From Chaetorhynchus papuensis (Eukaryota; Chordata; Aves; Passeriformes; Rhipiduridae), in the NCBI GenBank assembly GCA_013396525.1, contig VWYX01000343.1, forward strand, positions 186,001-250,000: a DNA stretch of 64,000 bases. The letters are read 5' to 3'. The translations under genes were made by a program, and so were the position numbers. Every line of letters begins with the position of its first letter. The stretch's first letter is position 1. This document shows, one piece after another, positions 44,901-59,900 of the stretch. The notes below the pieces were generated by a model. The model saw only the letters and a program-made list of their open reading frames with translations, was not told the origin of the DNA and made no database searches.

Positions 44901-47900
44901 TGGTTGTTGTATTTTGCCACTGTTGCCTAGTGAAGTCATTTATAATCATGAAAAGTGGGTGTAAAATTCATCCCCATGAGAATGATAGTGTATTATAACC
45001 ACTTTATATTAATTTTGCTGTAGTGTACCTAGTTTTGTAAGATGTCAGGCAGTAGCATCTTCCTTTCTGTTTCTCCTGTGTCTTGGGGATGAATGACTCA
45101 TGATTAAACCAAAGTGATGGTGAAACCTCTTGGCCAAGGTTTATGACTATCTTTTCCACTCCAGCCCAGTTCCTAAATACTAGGAATCATGCTACTTCAA
45201 TTTCTGAAATCTTAATTTGAATTAATCAGCATTAATTTGAAACAAAATTTCTGGCTAAGGGCAGAGAATAAGTTCTTAACAAAAAATGTATTTTGAGCGT
45301 GGAGACTCGGCACCTACTCCTGTGCACAGAGCAGCATCATGTGAGAGCTCATCTATTCGTGCCAGTCCACCGCAGTATCACTCACCAACACGTGTTGAGC
45401 AAAACGTGATTTTTTCACTTATAAGAAAGGTGGTCCAGCATTAACAGGAGCAGTACCCAATGGAGGGACGTTTTTCAGCCCGAGAAGCTGAGCTCTAGAG
45501 ACTCTAGGCAGAGGGGGCTGGCCAGATCTTTGGTGGCTGTTGTCCTGTGAATCAGGTGCATGCAGTTATTACTGGCAATGGGCAGTGAGTGATTAATCCT
45601 GGGTGTAAATTCAGGTGAAAATTTCATGGGGAGAGGATGGGGACTGCCACTTCTGGTCTTCCATTTCCTTCTCTTTCAATGCTACTGTTATTTTCCAAGG
45701 CAACGATGATTTGAATTTCTTTAACTTCACATTTAAGGTGTTGTCATGCTGTACTATTAACCTAAGTGGTACTTTATGTAGAAACAGGAAAAGTCTCTTC
45801 CTGTCTAAGGACCCTTCTGCAAATCTGCCCTTTTCTTCTGGGGTTTTTCATCTCTCCATTTTTTCCTCATGGGCTACACAACCAATAGCAGCATCAAAGT
45901 GGAAAAATTCAGTTACTTCTGAGTTCAAATCAAAACCAAGACAAAGCAGTCATTGCTCCTCCCTTCTGCCCCCCAGCACCATCCAGAAGGTTTTCCTATC
46001 ACCTTCCGGGATCAGAAGGCCTCCTCGTGCAGATTTCTCTTTCAGCTGCATGTATGTAACCTTTTGGAAATCAGAATGATGTAAAAATGAGCAACAAAGA
46101 GAAATTGCCAAATGTCCTAAAAAAATGTGACAAAGATGCCATGGAATGTAACAGCCCAGTTTGTATTTACTCATTGCTCTTGTTGGGTGTGAAATAATTC
46201 TAATAATAAACATTCTGGATAGATACTCAGTGTAAATGGGAACGAAATTTGTCCCACACTTAATCAGTACATGAATTTTAAATGAAAGCTGTTATGTTCA
46301 GGCAAATTCTGGGAATATAGAAATAAAAAAAATTATAAAAAAAATATATGCAAAAGCAATATAGGTTAGCTTTCAAGTATTTTTACCTTTGGTCCTAATG
46401 GTCCACGCTGTCCATGCCTTCCTGCAGAACCCTATAAAAATTCACTGAATTTACTGGTAAATCCACATGGCATTTCAAAATAAATGTTTTTCAGAAAAAA
46501 AATTAATTTACAACAACAACTGTTACAAAAACAGTGCTGAAGACCTGTAATATTAACAGAGAGCAATAAAATGTAAGCATTGTTTTAGGGCTGTTGTTCC
46601 GTTAAATACTGCCTTGCTCTATGTTATCATGCAAAGATCTAAAGATTTCTTTTTCTTACAAAGACAGCTTTAGTGCTGTCACTGCATATTATGCATACTT
46701 TTAGAAAATATTAGAAATAAATTTATCCAAGTGCATTTGGTGCAAGGGATTGTTTTCAACTGTTTATAATTTTTTGAATTTGCTTTCTTGGCTAAAATTA
46801 AGATATGCTACCAGTTTAGAGGCAACATGGTCTTGCTAGGCTTAAAAGCAGTTTCCCAAAATGTTTATTTCAAAAAATGTTTGGAAATTAAAATTCCTCC
46901 CATCTCTATATAGTGACATTGGTTGTTAAGTACAATTATGACTTTTTGATGGTGAAATCGACAGCAGTTCATTCTTGGTCATTTTAGAAAGTTGAATGGA
47001 AGAGAAAGGAATTCAACGAAGGGATTGAGTTGTCTTTATCTGGAATATGAAGACACTAGTAAATGGCAATGCTAAATAATGAAAAAACACTAATGAAACT
47101 TTACACTGATCTGTGGAAGAAAAAGAAAAGAAACCCTGGAAATGAAAGCTGAAATCATCAGAAAAAATAAATCTGATTTTTCTACTTCAAAACACAACCA
47201 CTACTTTCTGATTAAAGATTAACAAAAATCTTAACAAAGATGTTGCCAATAAACATAATTTATTTCCTAGCAGCTGTTTTGAGCTGCAGCCCCCTTAGAA
47301 GCAGATACTCTGTTTTCACCTAAACACCATTGGGTACTCTGGGGTTGTGATAAGGTGTAAATGGCCCACAACGCAGTACCAGTAACTATGTAAAAGCATT
47401 TTCATGATTACAGCAAAATTCTTATTTTTCTTATCTTCTTTTTCTCATCTACCCTCTTTATTGACTCAGACTTTGCAGAATAATTAAGCAATAACAGGAA
47501 GATTTTCTTCAACTGCAACAAGACATTTATAGTTGAGTGACTTGGAAACAATGCCTGTTATAAAACCAAATCTGAGAGTAAGGCTGTGACTAAGGCAGGT
47601 CAGAATGCGCAATTCTGGCCCTGGTTTTGGACACCTCCTTGTTTCAGCTAAGAGATTCAATACTTATTTTTGTAATTGTATTTTTGTGCTATTTTTAGTA
47701 TCTAGGAGAAGACGTAAGAGGAAGCAAAGTTCTCCAAGCTATCAGCTGTAACTTCAGTGACTCACAATTACAAGTACTTTAAGCCAACACAGTAAAGAGC
47801 TGCTCAAAGTCACTCCTGTCTCCAGGGTTTGGTTGGTTTCTGATGATTCATGGAATCACAGACACAGGCTTCTACAGGCCTGTGGAGGCTATCAAATCCA

Positions 47901-50900
47901 ATCAACCCCTGAAGCAGAACTGTCACCAGCTTCAGATCAGGTCAGTCATATCTCTGTCCAGCAAAGTCTTGATAACTTCAAAATCAGATCTTCTGCAACG
48001 TCCCGGGGCAAATTGCCCCAGTCCTGCACCAGCCTCCGAGTGAACAGCCTTCTCCTAAGGCTTAGCCTGAACAACACAAGCTGCAAATTGTGACCACTGT
48101 CCCTTGCTGCACCATCTGGCATTACAAGGAACAGTTTGGCTTCATCATATTTACAGTTGCCCCTCAGAGACTCATAAGCAGCTACTGGATCATGCCTTTG
48201 TCTCCTTTTACTTCCAGACTAAACCACTGGATGCTCCTTCTATTGTTAAGAATGACAATAAATCCAAATGATCCAGTAGGTACTGATACATTATAGTCCC
48301 ATATTCCCTACTTGATTTAAGTGGCCCACACTAGCAAAAAATCTCCTGAGACACAACGACAAAAAAAGCATCCCTTTGTCTGTGACATTGCTTCCACACT
48401 ACTGGGAACAATTTTTTTAGTTTAAAAGTGGCATGTCAGATTACGCACAGTTGATTGTCAAACTGTAACATTTCAGTTTCATCTTCGTATGTGTGATTCA
48501 CCTTCATATGCGAGAAGGGAATCTATTAGGGTGAAAGAAGAAATAGAGAGCTAGATAACATGAAAACCCTTATTTCACACTTTAATATCTCAAAAATGCA
48601 TCAGAGCAGAATCTAAAATTCATTACCTAATTAGGTATCAGAGAAATACCATTCTGATTATTTGGAGGACACAGTTATTGTAATGACATTCTAGGGCACG
48701 TGATTCCATTTCAGCGTAGTGACTCTCAACCTATGGATGACTGGGGCTATATGTTTCCAAAAAGCAGAAAGGAGGAAACTTCTGTTTTGAATAAAATCCC
48801 AAAACAAACCAAACAACCCAATAACAAATTATACTCCCCTCCCCCGAAACACCCACTTACCTTTGGCCCCCTTGATCCGGGAATTCTCAATTCACTTAAC
48901 AGGTCAATGCTACCTGATCCTTCCATATCCTAATGGAAAAGACAAAATGCTACAGAATTTAAGAATTTATCTTTTGGATGTTTGTTTTTTTTTTTCTGGG
49001 TTTTTTTTTTTTTCAACTGCTCTGTTTTCTGAAGTTCTATAAAAACTAGAAACGAACACAAATATTTTTATCTTTTCTCATTAACTTTTTTTCTGAGGCA
49101 AATGGATGATGTCCTGGGGATATGCTCTGCTCAAATGTGATAAAAACATGTTGGTCTTCCTTACAGAAACTCTGGTCTTTACTCTCTTGCCAAATTGACA
49201 CCATTGCTCCAGGACTTCAGGCTGAAGAGCATCAGGCAGAAGTGAAACAGTGTGTACTGAGTTTAAGCACAGATTTAAGCATTTTTTTCTGTGTAGCAGT
49301 TACCTGCCACTCAGCTATGGAAACACTAATGACTAGCAAGGGTTACCACAACTGATTTATGGCAGGGAGAACTTGCAAACAGTTTGTTAAGAGCAGCAAT
49401 CACTTTTTGCCAATAAAGGTTCTTCCTAATTCACACAGTTGAATGTTGAACTCCTGCCTAAAATACTGCTTCATGAAATTGAGGAGAAAAAAAAGTTCCA
49501 CCATCAAATTGTAGAATTAATTATGTTGAAAGGGTTCTCAGAGGCTGCCTGCCCCAGCTTCTTGATGAAAGCAGTGTCAACACTGAATTCCAATCAGGTT
49601 GTTCAGGGCTTTGGAAGCTCAGGCCTCGGAACATTCCAGAGATGAAGGTTAAGTGTTCTCCAGACTAAGCAAGCTCAGTTCCCTGAGACTTTCATTATAG
49701 GTTATCTGCTCCAGCCCACTGTCCATTTCCATTGTCCTCTGCTGACTTCAGAAAAAAGTTTCTGTCTAGTGGGAGTCCTTGAGAGTGGCCTCCATATTTC
49801 CCATGGAGATTTTTTAGTAGTTTTAAAGGAAACTATACAGAAAGCAGCAACCTCCCTCCAGCTTTCATTGTTCTATGACATTCCGGATCCATGGCAGAAG
49901 CAGGAGCTACCAATTCCAAAGCAGCAAAGAAATAAAACTGCAGGCTGCCATAATTACTTGTTTCAGGCCCAGCAACCATCATGTTCCTATCCCTTGGCTT
50001 ATGCCTAGTCTAAACTTGTCAGACTGTGCTTCAAAACATCTGGATGAACCACGTCAGCAGGGAACTGTCCATTTGCTTTAAGCTGCAGTTTTAGTTGCAG
50101 TTGTGCTGGCTTAACAATTTCCTTTTTCTGAAAAGGGAAAATCTTAATCTTTCTTTGCTTCACTTTGCTACTCACAGCCATACAGCCTCCATTTGCAACA
50201 TCAGTATCATGTGTTGAATCCCCTCACTTTCCTTTAGATGACTAAAATGGCAGAAAATATATTACCTTTGGGGTGCAAGTGTTCCCTAAAATTTTAGTAA
50301 ATTATATTAGGTTGCAGAAGAACTGATGGAATACTGAATGTTAGTGCATGTGAAGGGCAGGCATGTGCCAGGAATGTCTGCAGATGGGAGAAGGAACAGG
50401 AGCAAAGGAGAATCTCCACCTCCTAGGGACAACAAGCCCTTGTGTCAGCTGACCATGTTTAGAGGACCCACACTCCTGGCCTACTCAGCTTCCTGCCAGT
50501 GAGTGACTGGAAATGGCCCAGCTTAGCACAGCTGTGATGCACTCGGGACACGGTGTAAGGGAAAGGGTGAGACACCGATTAGGTGACCTTCAGCTACTAT
50601 CAAATGACAGCTTTATGCCAAAGGTATGGAAAACACCATCTGACCTGACCCCACTGAAAAAGATAGATCCTGTTCTTCTGACCATTTCTGCCAACTCCAC
50701 AAGAGTAAGATAAGCAGAAGGAATGCACAGCTGGAATCAGTTCTTTCTTTTTGGGGGACTAAGGTGAGAGACCTTTTGTGCCACTTCACCTGAGACTGAC
50801 TGAATGTTATTCAGACTTTCATTCTGCTCCTCCATTAGCAATCAGTGTATCAAATACCAGCAGAAAATCTCCTCATCTTCTCTTTGGCCTGTTTAACCAA

Positions 50901-53900
50901 ACACTCACTGCTTAGGGTAAACCACAAACTGTGTTTCTGTGTCCTTTCCCTTGACTGCACTGTGCCAGCCTGTTTTTCCCTTTAAGAGAGTGCTTGATGC
51001 CTGCTTTATATAACACATCATCTCTTTTGACATCTGCATGTTTTTAATGGGTTTACCAGGTACCTTCTGCAGCTCAAACTGTTCTTTTGGCAAGCATAAG
51101 TGCCAGCAAACACCATGCCATTTGGTTTTTGCACATAGCTGATCACAGATGCTAACAAGTGCTAACAGAAACAGCCTTACAGCAATAAACAGACTGCCAC
51201 CCAAAAGGTAGTGTCACCCTAACAAACTGGCAGACCATGGTGCTGCCTCAACAGATGGCAGGGGTGGGCATCCAAAAGATCAGCTACAGCTAGCAAGCCT
51301 GTTTACAGTAGTATTCCTCTCAGGGAAACGACAATCATGTCAATTTTGTTTGGACTAGATAAAGTTCACGATGAAGCCAGTCAAGATACCGGTACTGCAG
51401 TTAGAGCTCAGATCTTTCTGCATTTGCATCCGTAAAAGTGGGGACTCCCAGTTTTCACTCTCTCCTGCTCATCTGCTAAGTTTGCTCCTCTGAGACTTAG
51501 GCATCAAAAGTGGCAGAGTTTGATCCTAAGCACCTAATTTCAGGAGAACTCTTTGTTGACATAATAAAGGCATGTTGCCTTCTACTCAAATAGTGCCAAT
51601 GGGGAAAAGTGGAGAATCTCCTACTAATGGGTCTTCACAGGTCACAGAAGATTACTGGAAGTCAGAGAAGCCATCATTCTGGGCTAAAACTCAGACCAGG
51701 CCTGGGAGGAAGATGTGACTTGCCCGTGGTTCTTAACTCTTTCTGAGATAAGTAGGTATTTATTCAGGAGAGACTCTGTACCAGCCTTTGTAGTGTGCCT
51801 AAGATAAGGCAGAGGACTGTTTGTGTGCTAAGACTTCGTGTTGTTCCTTGCTAACAAGGTCAGTGCTGGCAATTAAGAACTTGTGAACTAATAGAGATAT
51901 TTTTTGCCCATTGAAATTCACTGACATCAGTGAGATTATTAACCAGTAGTGCATACAGTACAATATTCTCTAGTCAGACATCACAAAGCAAATTAGGTCT
52001 CTAAACAAGCACTAGTGGTCATGTCTGTGGCACCTCAAAGTGTCTGTAGAGTAAAGAAAAGAAAAATACAGAAGTGTTGGGGTAGATACTAAGAGAAACA
52101 TGTAAGTAAACTGGTATCTTTTAAACACCACCACTTTACTGCAGCAATTTTACAGATGGCCAGTAGTTTTGGTCAAACATTCTTAGTTCTCTGATGAGAC
52201 TGCCCTGCATTACTGTGCAAACTTTATCACATCCCACGACATAAAGAACTCTGGAAAGACTATCTGAGCAAAACAGCTAAATTAGAATTGAAATATGCAT
52301 GGAAAAAAAGGAAAAAGAAAAGGGAAGACACAAATATGAATATTGATATTGACAATTTCTTGAGCTCTCTTCACAAAGATGTTAATGCAGCAGCTCTAAT
52401 TCTTGAACCTGGGCGTTCTTCCCTTGCCTTTCTTTACTGCAAAGCCACTTTCCACTCCAACAACATTATCCAAATGAGCAATTCTCAAATGATATGTAAA
52501 ACTCATCTTGAGCTTGCCCAATCTCATATTTTTAAGTGATGAGGGTATTATTCTCAGAAGTAGAAAAAGTAATATCTGCAATTTTATATTTTTAATGTAA
52601 CATTTTTGTTCTAAGTAGAACAGATCAAGAGGTCAGAAATGACCAACATGTGTCTCTGTGTTTATACTCCTCAGCAAATTTCAATCTAGAACAAGTTACT
52701 CTGTCATCAATTCAGCCTTAAACACGTGTGAAATATACAGGTGGTCACACTCTCTTTACTCTGGAGGAAATATATCCATAGTTACAACAAATTGCAGAAT
52801 AGCAAAATACCTCAAATCCCAAGCTGTAACTTAGTCCTGGTGGTCCAGGAGGTCCAGGGGGCCCAGGAGGCCCAGGAGGTCCTGGTGGTCCAGGTTTTCC
52901 AGGAGACCCAATAGGGCCAGCTTCACCTTTGGGGCCTATTGATCCAGTGACTCCAGTATCACCCTAAAATAAAGATTCAGTCTATTGATATACTGAATAT
53001 GCCTATAGAGATGCAAGTGAGTAGATTTATAGGAACACAGAACTGTTTGGGTTGGAAAGCTCATCAAGTTTCAATCCCTCTGCCATGGGCAGGGACACCT
53101 TCCACTAGACCAGGTTGCTCAAAACCACAGCAGCCTTGTCTTGAACATTTCCAGGAGGACGTCATCCACTGATCATATTCATGGCCCTCCCCTGGACTTG
53201 GTCCAGCAGGTGCATGTCTTTCTTGTGCTGGGGGTCCCAGAGCTGGACACAGCTCTCCAGGTGGGCTCTCAGGAGGGCAGAGTAGAGCCCTGCTGGTCAC
53301 GTGTATTGGTTCTGGCTGAGCTGGAGTTCATTTTCCCTTAGCAGCCCTCACAGTGCTGTGCTTTGCATTTGTAGCTGGAAAGGTGTTGATAACACACCAG
53401 TGTTTTGTCTACTGCTGAGCAGCACTGGCACAGCATCAGCGCTGTCTCTTTAACATTCTCTCCTCCCCTCCTCCTATCAAGTGGGCTGTGAGTGGGCAGT
53501 ATACTGGGAGAGGACAAAACTAGGCTAAAATAGCTGACCCAAATTAACCAAAGGTATATTCCATACCATATGATGTCAGCTCAGATATAAAAGCTAAGGG
53601 AGGGAGGAAGAACAGGGGGAGTTTGTTGTTTTACAGTGTTTGCCTTCCGGAGCAACTGCTTCCCAGGAAGTGGCTGAACATTACTCACTCTTGGGAAGTA
53701 GAAGTAGAGATTAAACTTTTTTTCTCTTTGTTTATATGCATATGAACTTTCACTTTCTTTTTGCTTTAGTAAACTGCCTTATCTCTACAAGTTGTTTTCC
53801 ATCTCATTCTCTCTCCCCAGTCCCACTTGGAAGGGGCGATAGAGCGGCGTCCAGCCAAGGTTAACTGACTACTCCACGCTTCATAGAGAAGTGTGCTGGC

Positions 53901-56900
53901 CAACTGAGAAACCAGGTTTGCCCACTTCATTAGGTTACACAATAAAAATCTTAAAGATTTCTCAGCCCTTTTCAGTTATGTGCTGTATCACAGTGATACC
54001 ATCGTTTTATAAAGACACTGTCCTTTTTGTTACCTTTGGACCAGCAGAACCAGGTAGACCTTGATCACCCTGTAAAAGAAAATCAGTCCTAAATACTTAG
54101 AAAAAGACTATTAGGCAGCAAAAACACATTCGTGGTATTCTTCCTTAATAAAGACACCCACAGATTTCCGTGTTTTTGATTTGACATGAAGCCCTTAATC
54201 TGAAACGTCAGACCTCTCAGTTAAAAACAATGTATAATTCAGGAATTACAATAACACATTAATAGCTCTGGTCTGGTATGCTGACTGGGCTCAATCTTGT
54301 ATTTCAATTATTAGTGCAGATTTTAAGGGTTTGGAGCACAGAGAATCAAGCATTGCAGGTCACATCCTCATGCTTCTGAACATAAATGACAAAATTCTTG
54401 TGGGATATAAGAGAACAGGAAACTGGTCCCACTCAAGTTGTCAAGGGCACCCTTCCAAACACAGGATGTGACAACTAGGAAGATTTTAAGGTTCCTCTGA
54501 AGCAGTCAAGATTTTATCAAGATTTGTTTTTATACACTTTACTTGTGTACTGTTTTTTTCCATTTCTAGTTCATGGAATAGACAGAAAGACAACAATAAT
54601 GCATGCAAATAATTGTTTTCCAAATTGCTCTGACTCTAGTGGAATTAATTTTTATTTTGGCAATCTCCTGTCCTTACTCACTCAGCAGAAATATTTATTG
54701 AGTGAAGTCTGAAAAAAATGAATAAGCACCAGGAGTAAAATGATAATGTTTTTTTGTAAAAGGAATGGCAAAACTCCATGTCAAATGTCACTCCAATGAA
54801 CAAACTGAATTTACTTTCAGTGCATCCTCTTGTTCCTGTGATCTTCTCTGGATTAATTTGCAATTATGATCAAAACAGATATTGCAATATAAATTAAATC
54901 AAGGTTTTCAGAAAAAGAAAATAGTAAAAATGAAAAATACACTTACTTGTATTGAACAGGTGCAAATACATAGTGCTTCAATTCTAATTGAACTTTTATC
55001 AGATATACACAATGCAGCAAACAGACTCAGTGAGGCAAACTATTTTAGGCCTTTTTTTGAGGATTAAGATTTTTAAAAAAATTTAATTTCTCCTCCAGTT
55101 GCTTCTCTTTCCACATCAATCTCTTTCTATAATATGCAATTCATGTTCTGTTTACTTCAGCTAGACTACTTTCTGTTCTTAAGCTCCCTCATGTAAAACA
55201 CACACCACTGATTACAGTGGACACAGGTTTCAGGTGCCTGCTTTGTAACACACATGCTGCATCTTCTGGATAGCTGCTGGTTCCCATGTGTGCTGCGCTT
55301 TTACTGACCTCAGGCTTTTGATATCACAACTCAGAAACTTCAGCCTCCAGACATAAAAAGAAATCAATATTCTGGTCATTTAAGACTTGCCTTTTCATTT
55401 CCCTTTCAGTGTATGAGCTTACAATGTACACTTGGGAATTTACTTGCAAGTTCTTGCGCGTAACGTGTGTTGTTGAAGCTCACTAGAGAATGAAATTGTC
55501 TTGTAGTCTTTGTCTCGGTTTTCTCCACATCCTTCTTGAAGTGGGGTGTTAAAAGATGGTGCTTAAAATGGCATTTTGATTAGCAATAGGTGAGATTAAT
55601 TTGCCCAAGTCAAGTCTGTTCTGCCTGTGCCAGTAATTGCTGAGTGATGTCTCTATCTTTATCTTGACCCATCAGTTTCTCATTGGTGGGCACCTGGTAT
55701 CCAGCCAGGGTAGGCCATGTCTTTGTCTCCTGTTTGCCAGATTAAATGGTTTGTGCTCCTCCAGACTCTTCTCCCCTGTCATATAATGTGCTGCCACTCC
55801 GTGCCAGGCTGGGCTAACTGGAGTTCTCTCTTTCCCACTACAGACTCACCTGTCTGAGCCCAGTCATGACTGGCTTTTGAGTGGCAAATCACAACAGAGT
55901 AGTTCATACTGCAAATTGAATATTGCAAGCTGCAGAAAATGAGACAGTATCCAATAGGAAATTCTGGATTTCTGAATATGCCTTTTGAGATGTGCTCTAA
56001 TAATCCATTAGTAACTGGATTCCATTAAAAAATATTGAAGCCAGATGCTATTTTGTTGCAGGGACAACTATTTATGATTTTTACAGCCTAGAATTGACAA
56101 AGATTTTCCACTGAAGTAGGAGCAAGACAGACATTTAATTCACCTTTTCTCCCTTCCATCCTGGTGGGCCAACCACTCCTTCACGGCCAGGAGGACCTTG
56201 AGGACCCTGTAATGACAGTAAATCTAAAGCAGGTGCCACTTGAGAGCCCGACTTCTAGAACATTTTGACCAACTGATGATACAGCCTTATGAAAGACTAA
56301 TGTGCAGCACCTCACACCACTAAGTTTTAACACCTCCATTTCTTGTCTTCTGAGAGTTTGGCTTTGTATCACACCAATAATTAAATATATTTTAATAGAA
56401 AACTATATACAACAATCATAAAATACTAAACAAAAACAAAACTCAGCATAATGTAAATATAACATTAGCGTGAAAAATAATGGTGCTATCCAAGCAGGTT
56501 TTGACAACACTGTAAAAGACACAATGGGGTTGAAATCCCCAGGCACCTCAGTTACCCACACTTTCGGCAATGTCAGTGCTAGACAGCAGCTGAGGAAACC
56601 TCGGTATTGACAAAATCAGAAGTGGCCAGGTTTTCTGTGTGGCAGAATCATTAAAAGCAGTTGTGATATGGAAGGAATGGTGTCAAACAGGAGACTTCTG
56701 TGTTGTCACTGCAAACAGAAAAGCCAGTAGGTTGACAGAGTTCTTGATTCACACAAATCCAGTGATACCCTCACATGGGAACGATGAGTCTGGGCCTAAC
56801 ATCCTCATGCTTTTATTCTTTTATGGCAGATTTTAGTACTATATCCTAGACCATGTGAATTACTGCATAATCTAAAGATATAGAAACAGCCACAGTCAGG

Positions 56901-59900
56901 AAAGTTGAAAGTACATTTTGAATTGCAAAGAAGGTGTTATATAGGACCTTTTAATCCAACACTGCACTTTATCAAATCCAGTAAATAAAACATCAGGGTA
57001 ACAGTCTATTTTATAAGACTTGCCAATGGATTTTCTTAAAATTACAGCTGTAATCCTCAATAGAATTGGATCTGTCTTGGATTCAGAAAAGAAAAAGAGT
57101 ACTGTTGGGAGCTTAGCAGTTAGATGAAATCTGGTCAGTATTTCAGATTTTTTAATTTATACTGCCATCCATATTATAATCCGTAGATATAGAGAACAAT
57201 GGATTTCATCGGTTTCCCATGGACGTGCCTCTTGAATCCCACTACTAAAGACTTTTGAGTGCTTAATTTCTTTCTGCACAAAAGATGCTGCTTTCCATCT
57301 GGATGGCCAAACACTTTTTAGATTTTGTATCAACTCCCAACTTGGTTATCCTCAAAAAAACGCCCTCCAAGACAACTGAGATATAGTGAGATCTCCTTTT
57401 TAACACCTGTCACCCATACGCTTCCTTGATACATGCTAATTACACCTTGTCAGGTACAGAAATGGTGACTCACCCCGAGGGTGGCATGAATTTGCAGGTC
57501 AAATCTAGTCCTGAGAATAACTGCTACTGGCAGATGGTTGATAGGGAATAAGGGAACCATATTAGTAAATACATGGAATCAGAGACTATTCTGAGTTGGA
57601 AAGGACCCACAAGGATCACTGAGTGCAGCTCTTAGATGAATGGCCCACACAGAGATCAGACTCACAACCGTAGCTTTAATAGCACCATGCTCCAACCAAC
57701 TGAGCCAATCTCATAGTTCCAGAGAGGAATCTCAGAGCTGTTCAATGTGAAAAAAAATTGGTTTCCTTGCTGAAAAAACCATTTTATTGAGGATTTATTT
57801 GCAAGTCAAACTTTAGCAATATTTTTTACAGTAGAACTATATTTCACATGTCCACAGGAATAAGTGTTTCTACCAAGCTGAAGAAAAGGAAGGAAGAGAA
57901 AAGAGGAAAATTCAGATAAGATCCAAGCTCTTAAATTAAAAATATTCTCCAATTTTATTAAGAATTATACAAACTGTAAGTCTTAGAACTTAGTGTTGCA
58001 GGACAGAAACAACATCAATGTTTGTGAACAAAAGGGTACTCACTTCAGGGCCTGGATCCCCAGAAGCTCCATCTTCTCCTGGTGACCCAGGAGGTCCTAC
58101 ACCTGAATCAGGTGCTGGCTTTCCTGGAAGACCAGGCAGTCCAGGAGGGCCAGGTGGCCCAGGAAGACCCTGGATAAATCAGCAGGACTGTTAGAAATTA
58201 CCCTAGCCAGGTTCATTTCTGTATATGCAGAACAGGAAAAAGCTCACATAAGGCTGTTCAGGCTCATAAAACTCAGCTTGGGTTTCCGCCGCACTTCTGC
58301 TTCACTGAGAAACAATTCTAGTTTCACAGACACACCCTTACATAGGGTCACACTGATCTCCCCCCCCTGTGCTCTCTGACCTGTGCCACCTCATAGGAAG
58401 CATCAGCAAGCAAGAAATTGAAAAGCAAAAAGTTTTGTGTCAGCTCTCTGTAACCCAGTAAAGATCTCAGACGTATCCCAAGGATCAACCTGATGATAAG
58501 AGACCTAACCATAATGAAACCAAGGGATCATTGTACTGAAGGAAGCGGTTGGTTTTTTCTCCTCTACCATTTCATAGGATTTCTCCATGTTATTGCTGGA
58601 GCACTGAGAATATCTACTCATGGTCAAGACCTGCTTAATGCTGTAAAACTGGCCTCCGCTCTACAGATCTCATGGACACAAGCAGAGGTATTTAAATAGA
58701 ATAAAATGAATGAAATGTTACTTTAGGAGAAACACTACATTTGCAAATATTCCTTTTCATGTGCAAGCCCATCCGTGTTACTGATTGCATTAGCAGGCAA
58801 ACACGAAGAGCTTGAAATTTTGGGCCGCGGCACTATAAGTCAGGAAATCTTTAGTTCTGACTTAGGGCCATGTACAGGATTCTGTCAGGAAGAGGGTCAT
58901 CTTGGATTTTCAGCTTACAGTAAACAGAGCCTTCTGCAGGGCATTCACTTGTCTTGTTGCCTACAAAGGGCATCTAAAGAGGCTCCTAAATTAGGCAAGA
59001 TAGCTAACTTTCAGCATGTGGCAATTATCTCCGGAAGGGCCTTGAGAATAAGGTATTAAGCTCTTTTGAGGAAAAAAAAGAAACAGAAAAGAAATCCTGA
59101 GGCAGAAACTAGTCTGAGAGAATGAAAAATATTGCTAGCTGTGTTGCAAAGCAGAGGCCTCCATGCTATAGCTTTCTGGACTTTGTAGGAACCATAAGGA
59201 ACTCAGAAAGCTGCAGGGTTACTGATGTTCCGTTCACCAGAAAGCTGCACTGTAAAGCAGGTCATACAGACACACATATTTTTTAGAACAGGTACTCCAA
59301 ATACAAAAAAACAAAGACTTGGGTCATATAGCACCTTGCACTGACTAAAAGCAGCTTACAAGAGAGCAGGAGAGGGATGGTTTATAAGGATATGTAGTAA
59401 CAGGATAAGGGGCAATGGCTTCAATCTGACAGAGAGTAGGTTTAGATTAGAGATTAGGAAGAAATTCTTTGCTGTGAGAGTGGTGAGGCATGGGAACAGG
59501 TTGCCCAGAGAAGCTGTGGATGCCCCAGCCCTGGAAGTATTCAAGGCCAGGCTGGATGGGGCTCTGAGCAACCTGATCTAGTGGAAGGTTTCCCTCCCAT
59601 GGCAGAGGGGCTGGAACGAGATGACATTTAAGGTCTTTCTATGATTCTATGAATCTGTGATTCACCTCTCTCTCCTCTTTACTGTATTCTCATAGTCAGA
59701 TTAAAAGGATTTTCTCATTTAAAAAGTCTCTTGCCATTATTTCTTTGTCGGCCTCCATCTCATACTTCTTCCCCACTCACAAGCACTTAGGCCTTTTCTC
59801 ATCTTGAAATGAAACCCTACAAATCCTTTCTGGATGTTGTAAATTAAGCATGTATAAAACTTGCATTATGAAATTGACCTCCTGCAACTTGCATGAGTAA

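Noticed and set aside
45615..46079. 154-codon + strand ORF
   Set aside because: No domain, signal peptide or repeat I recognise; it lies within a COL15A1 intron on the opposite strand with no splice or promoter context. Likely chance.
53585..53593. TATA box as promoter of a host gene
   Set aside because: It sits within an endogenous LTR and no host exon follows on the + strand.
57625..57715. Functional tRNA-Ile gene
   Set aside because: The A box is present but the B box and arms are decayed, and the sequence is fused to a CR1 tail; it is a SINE head.
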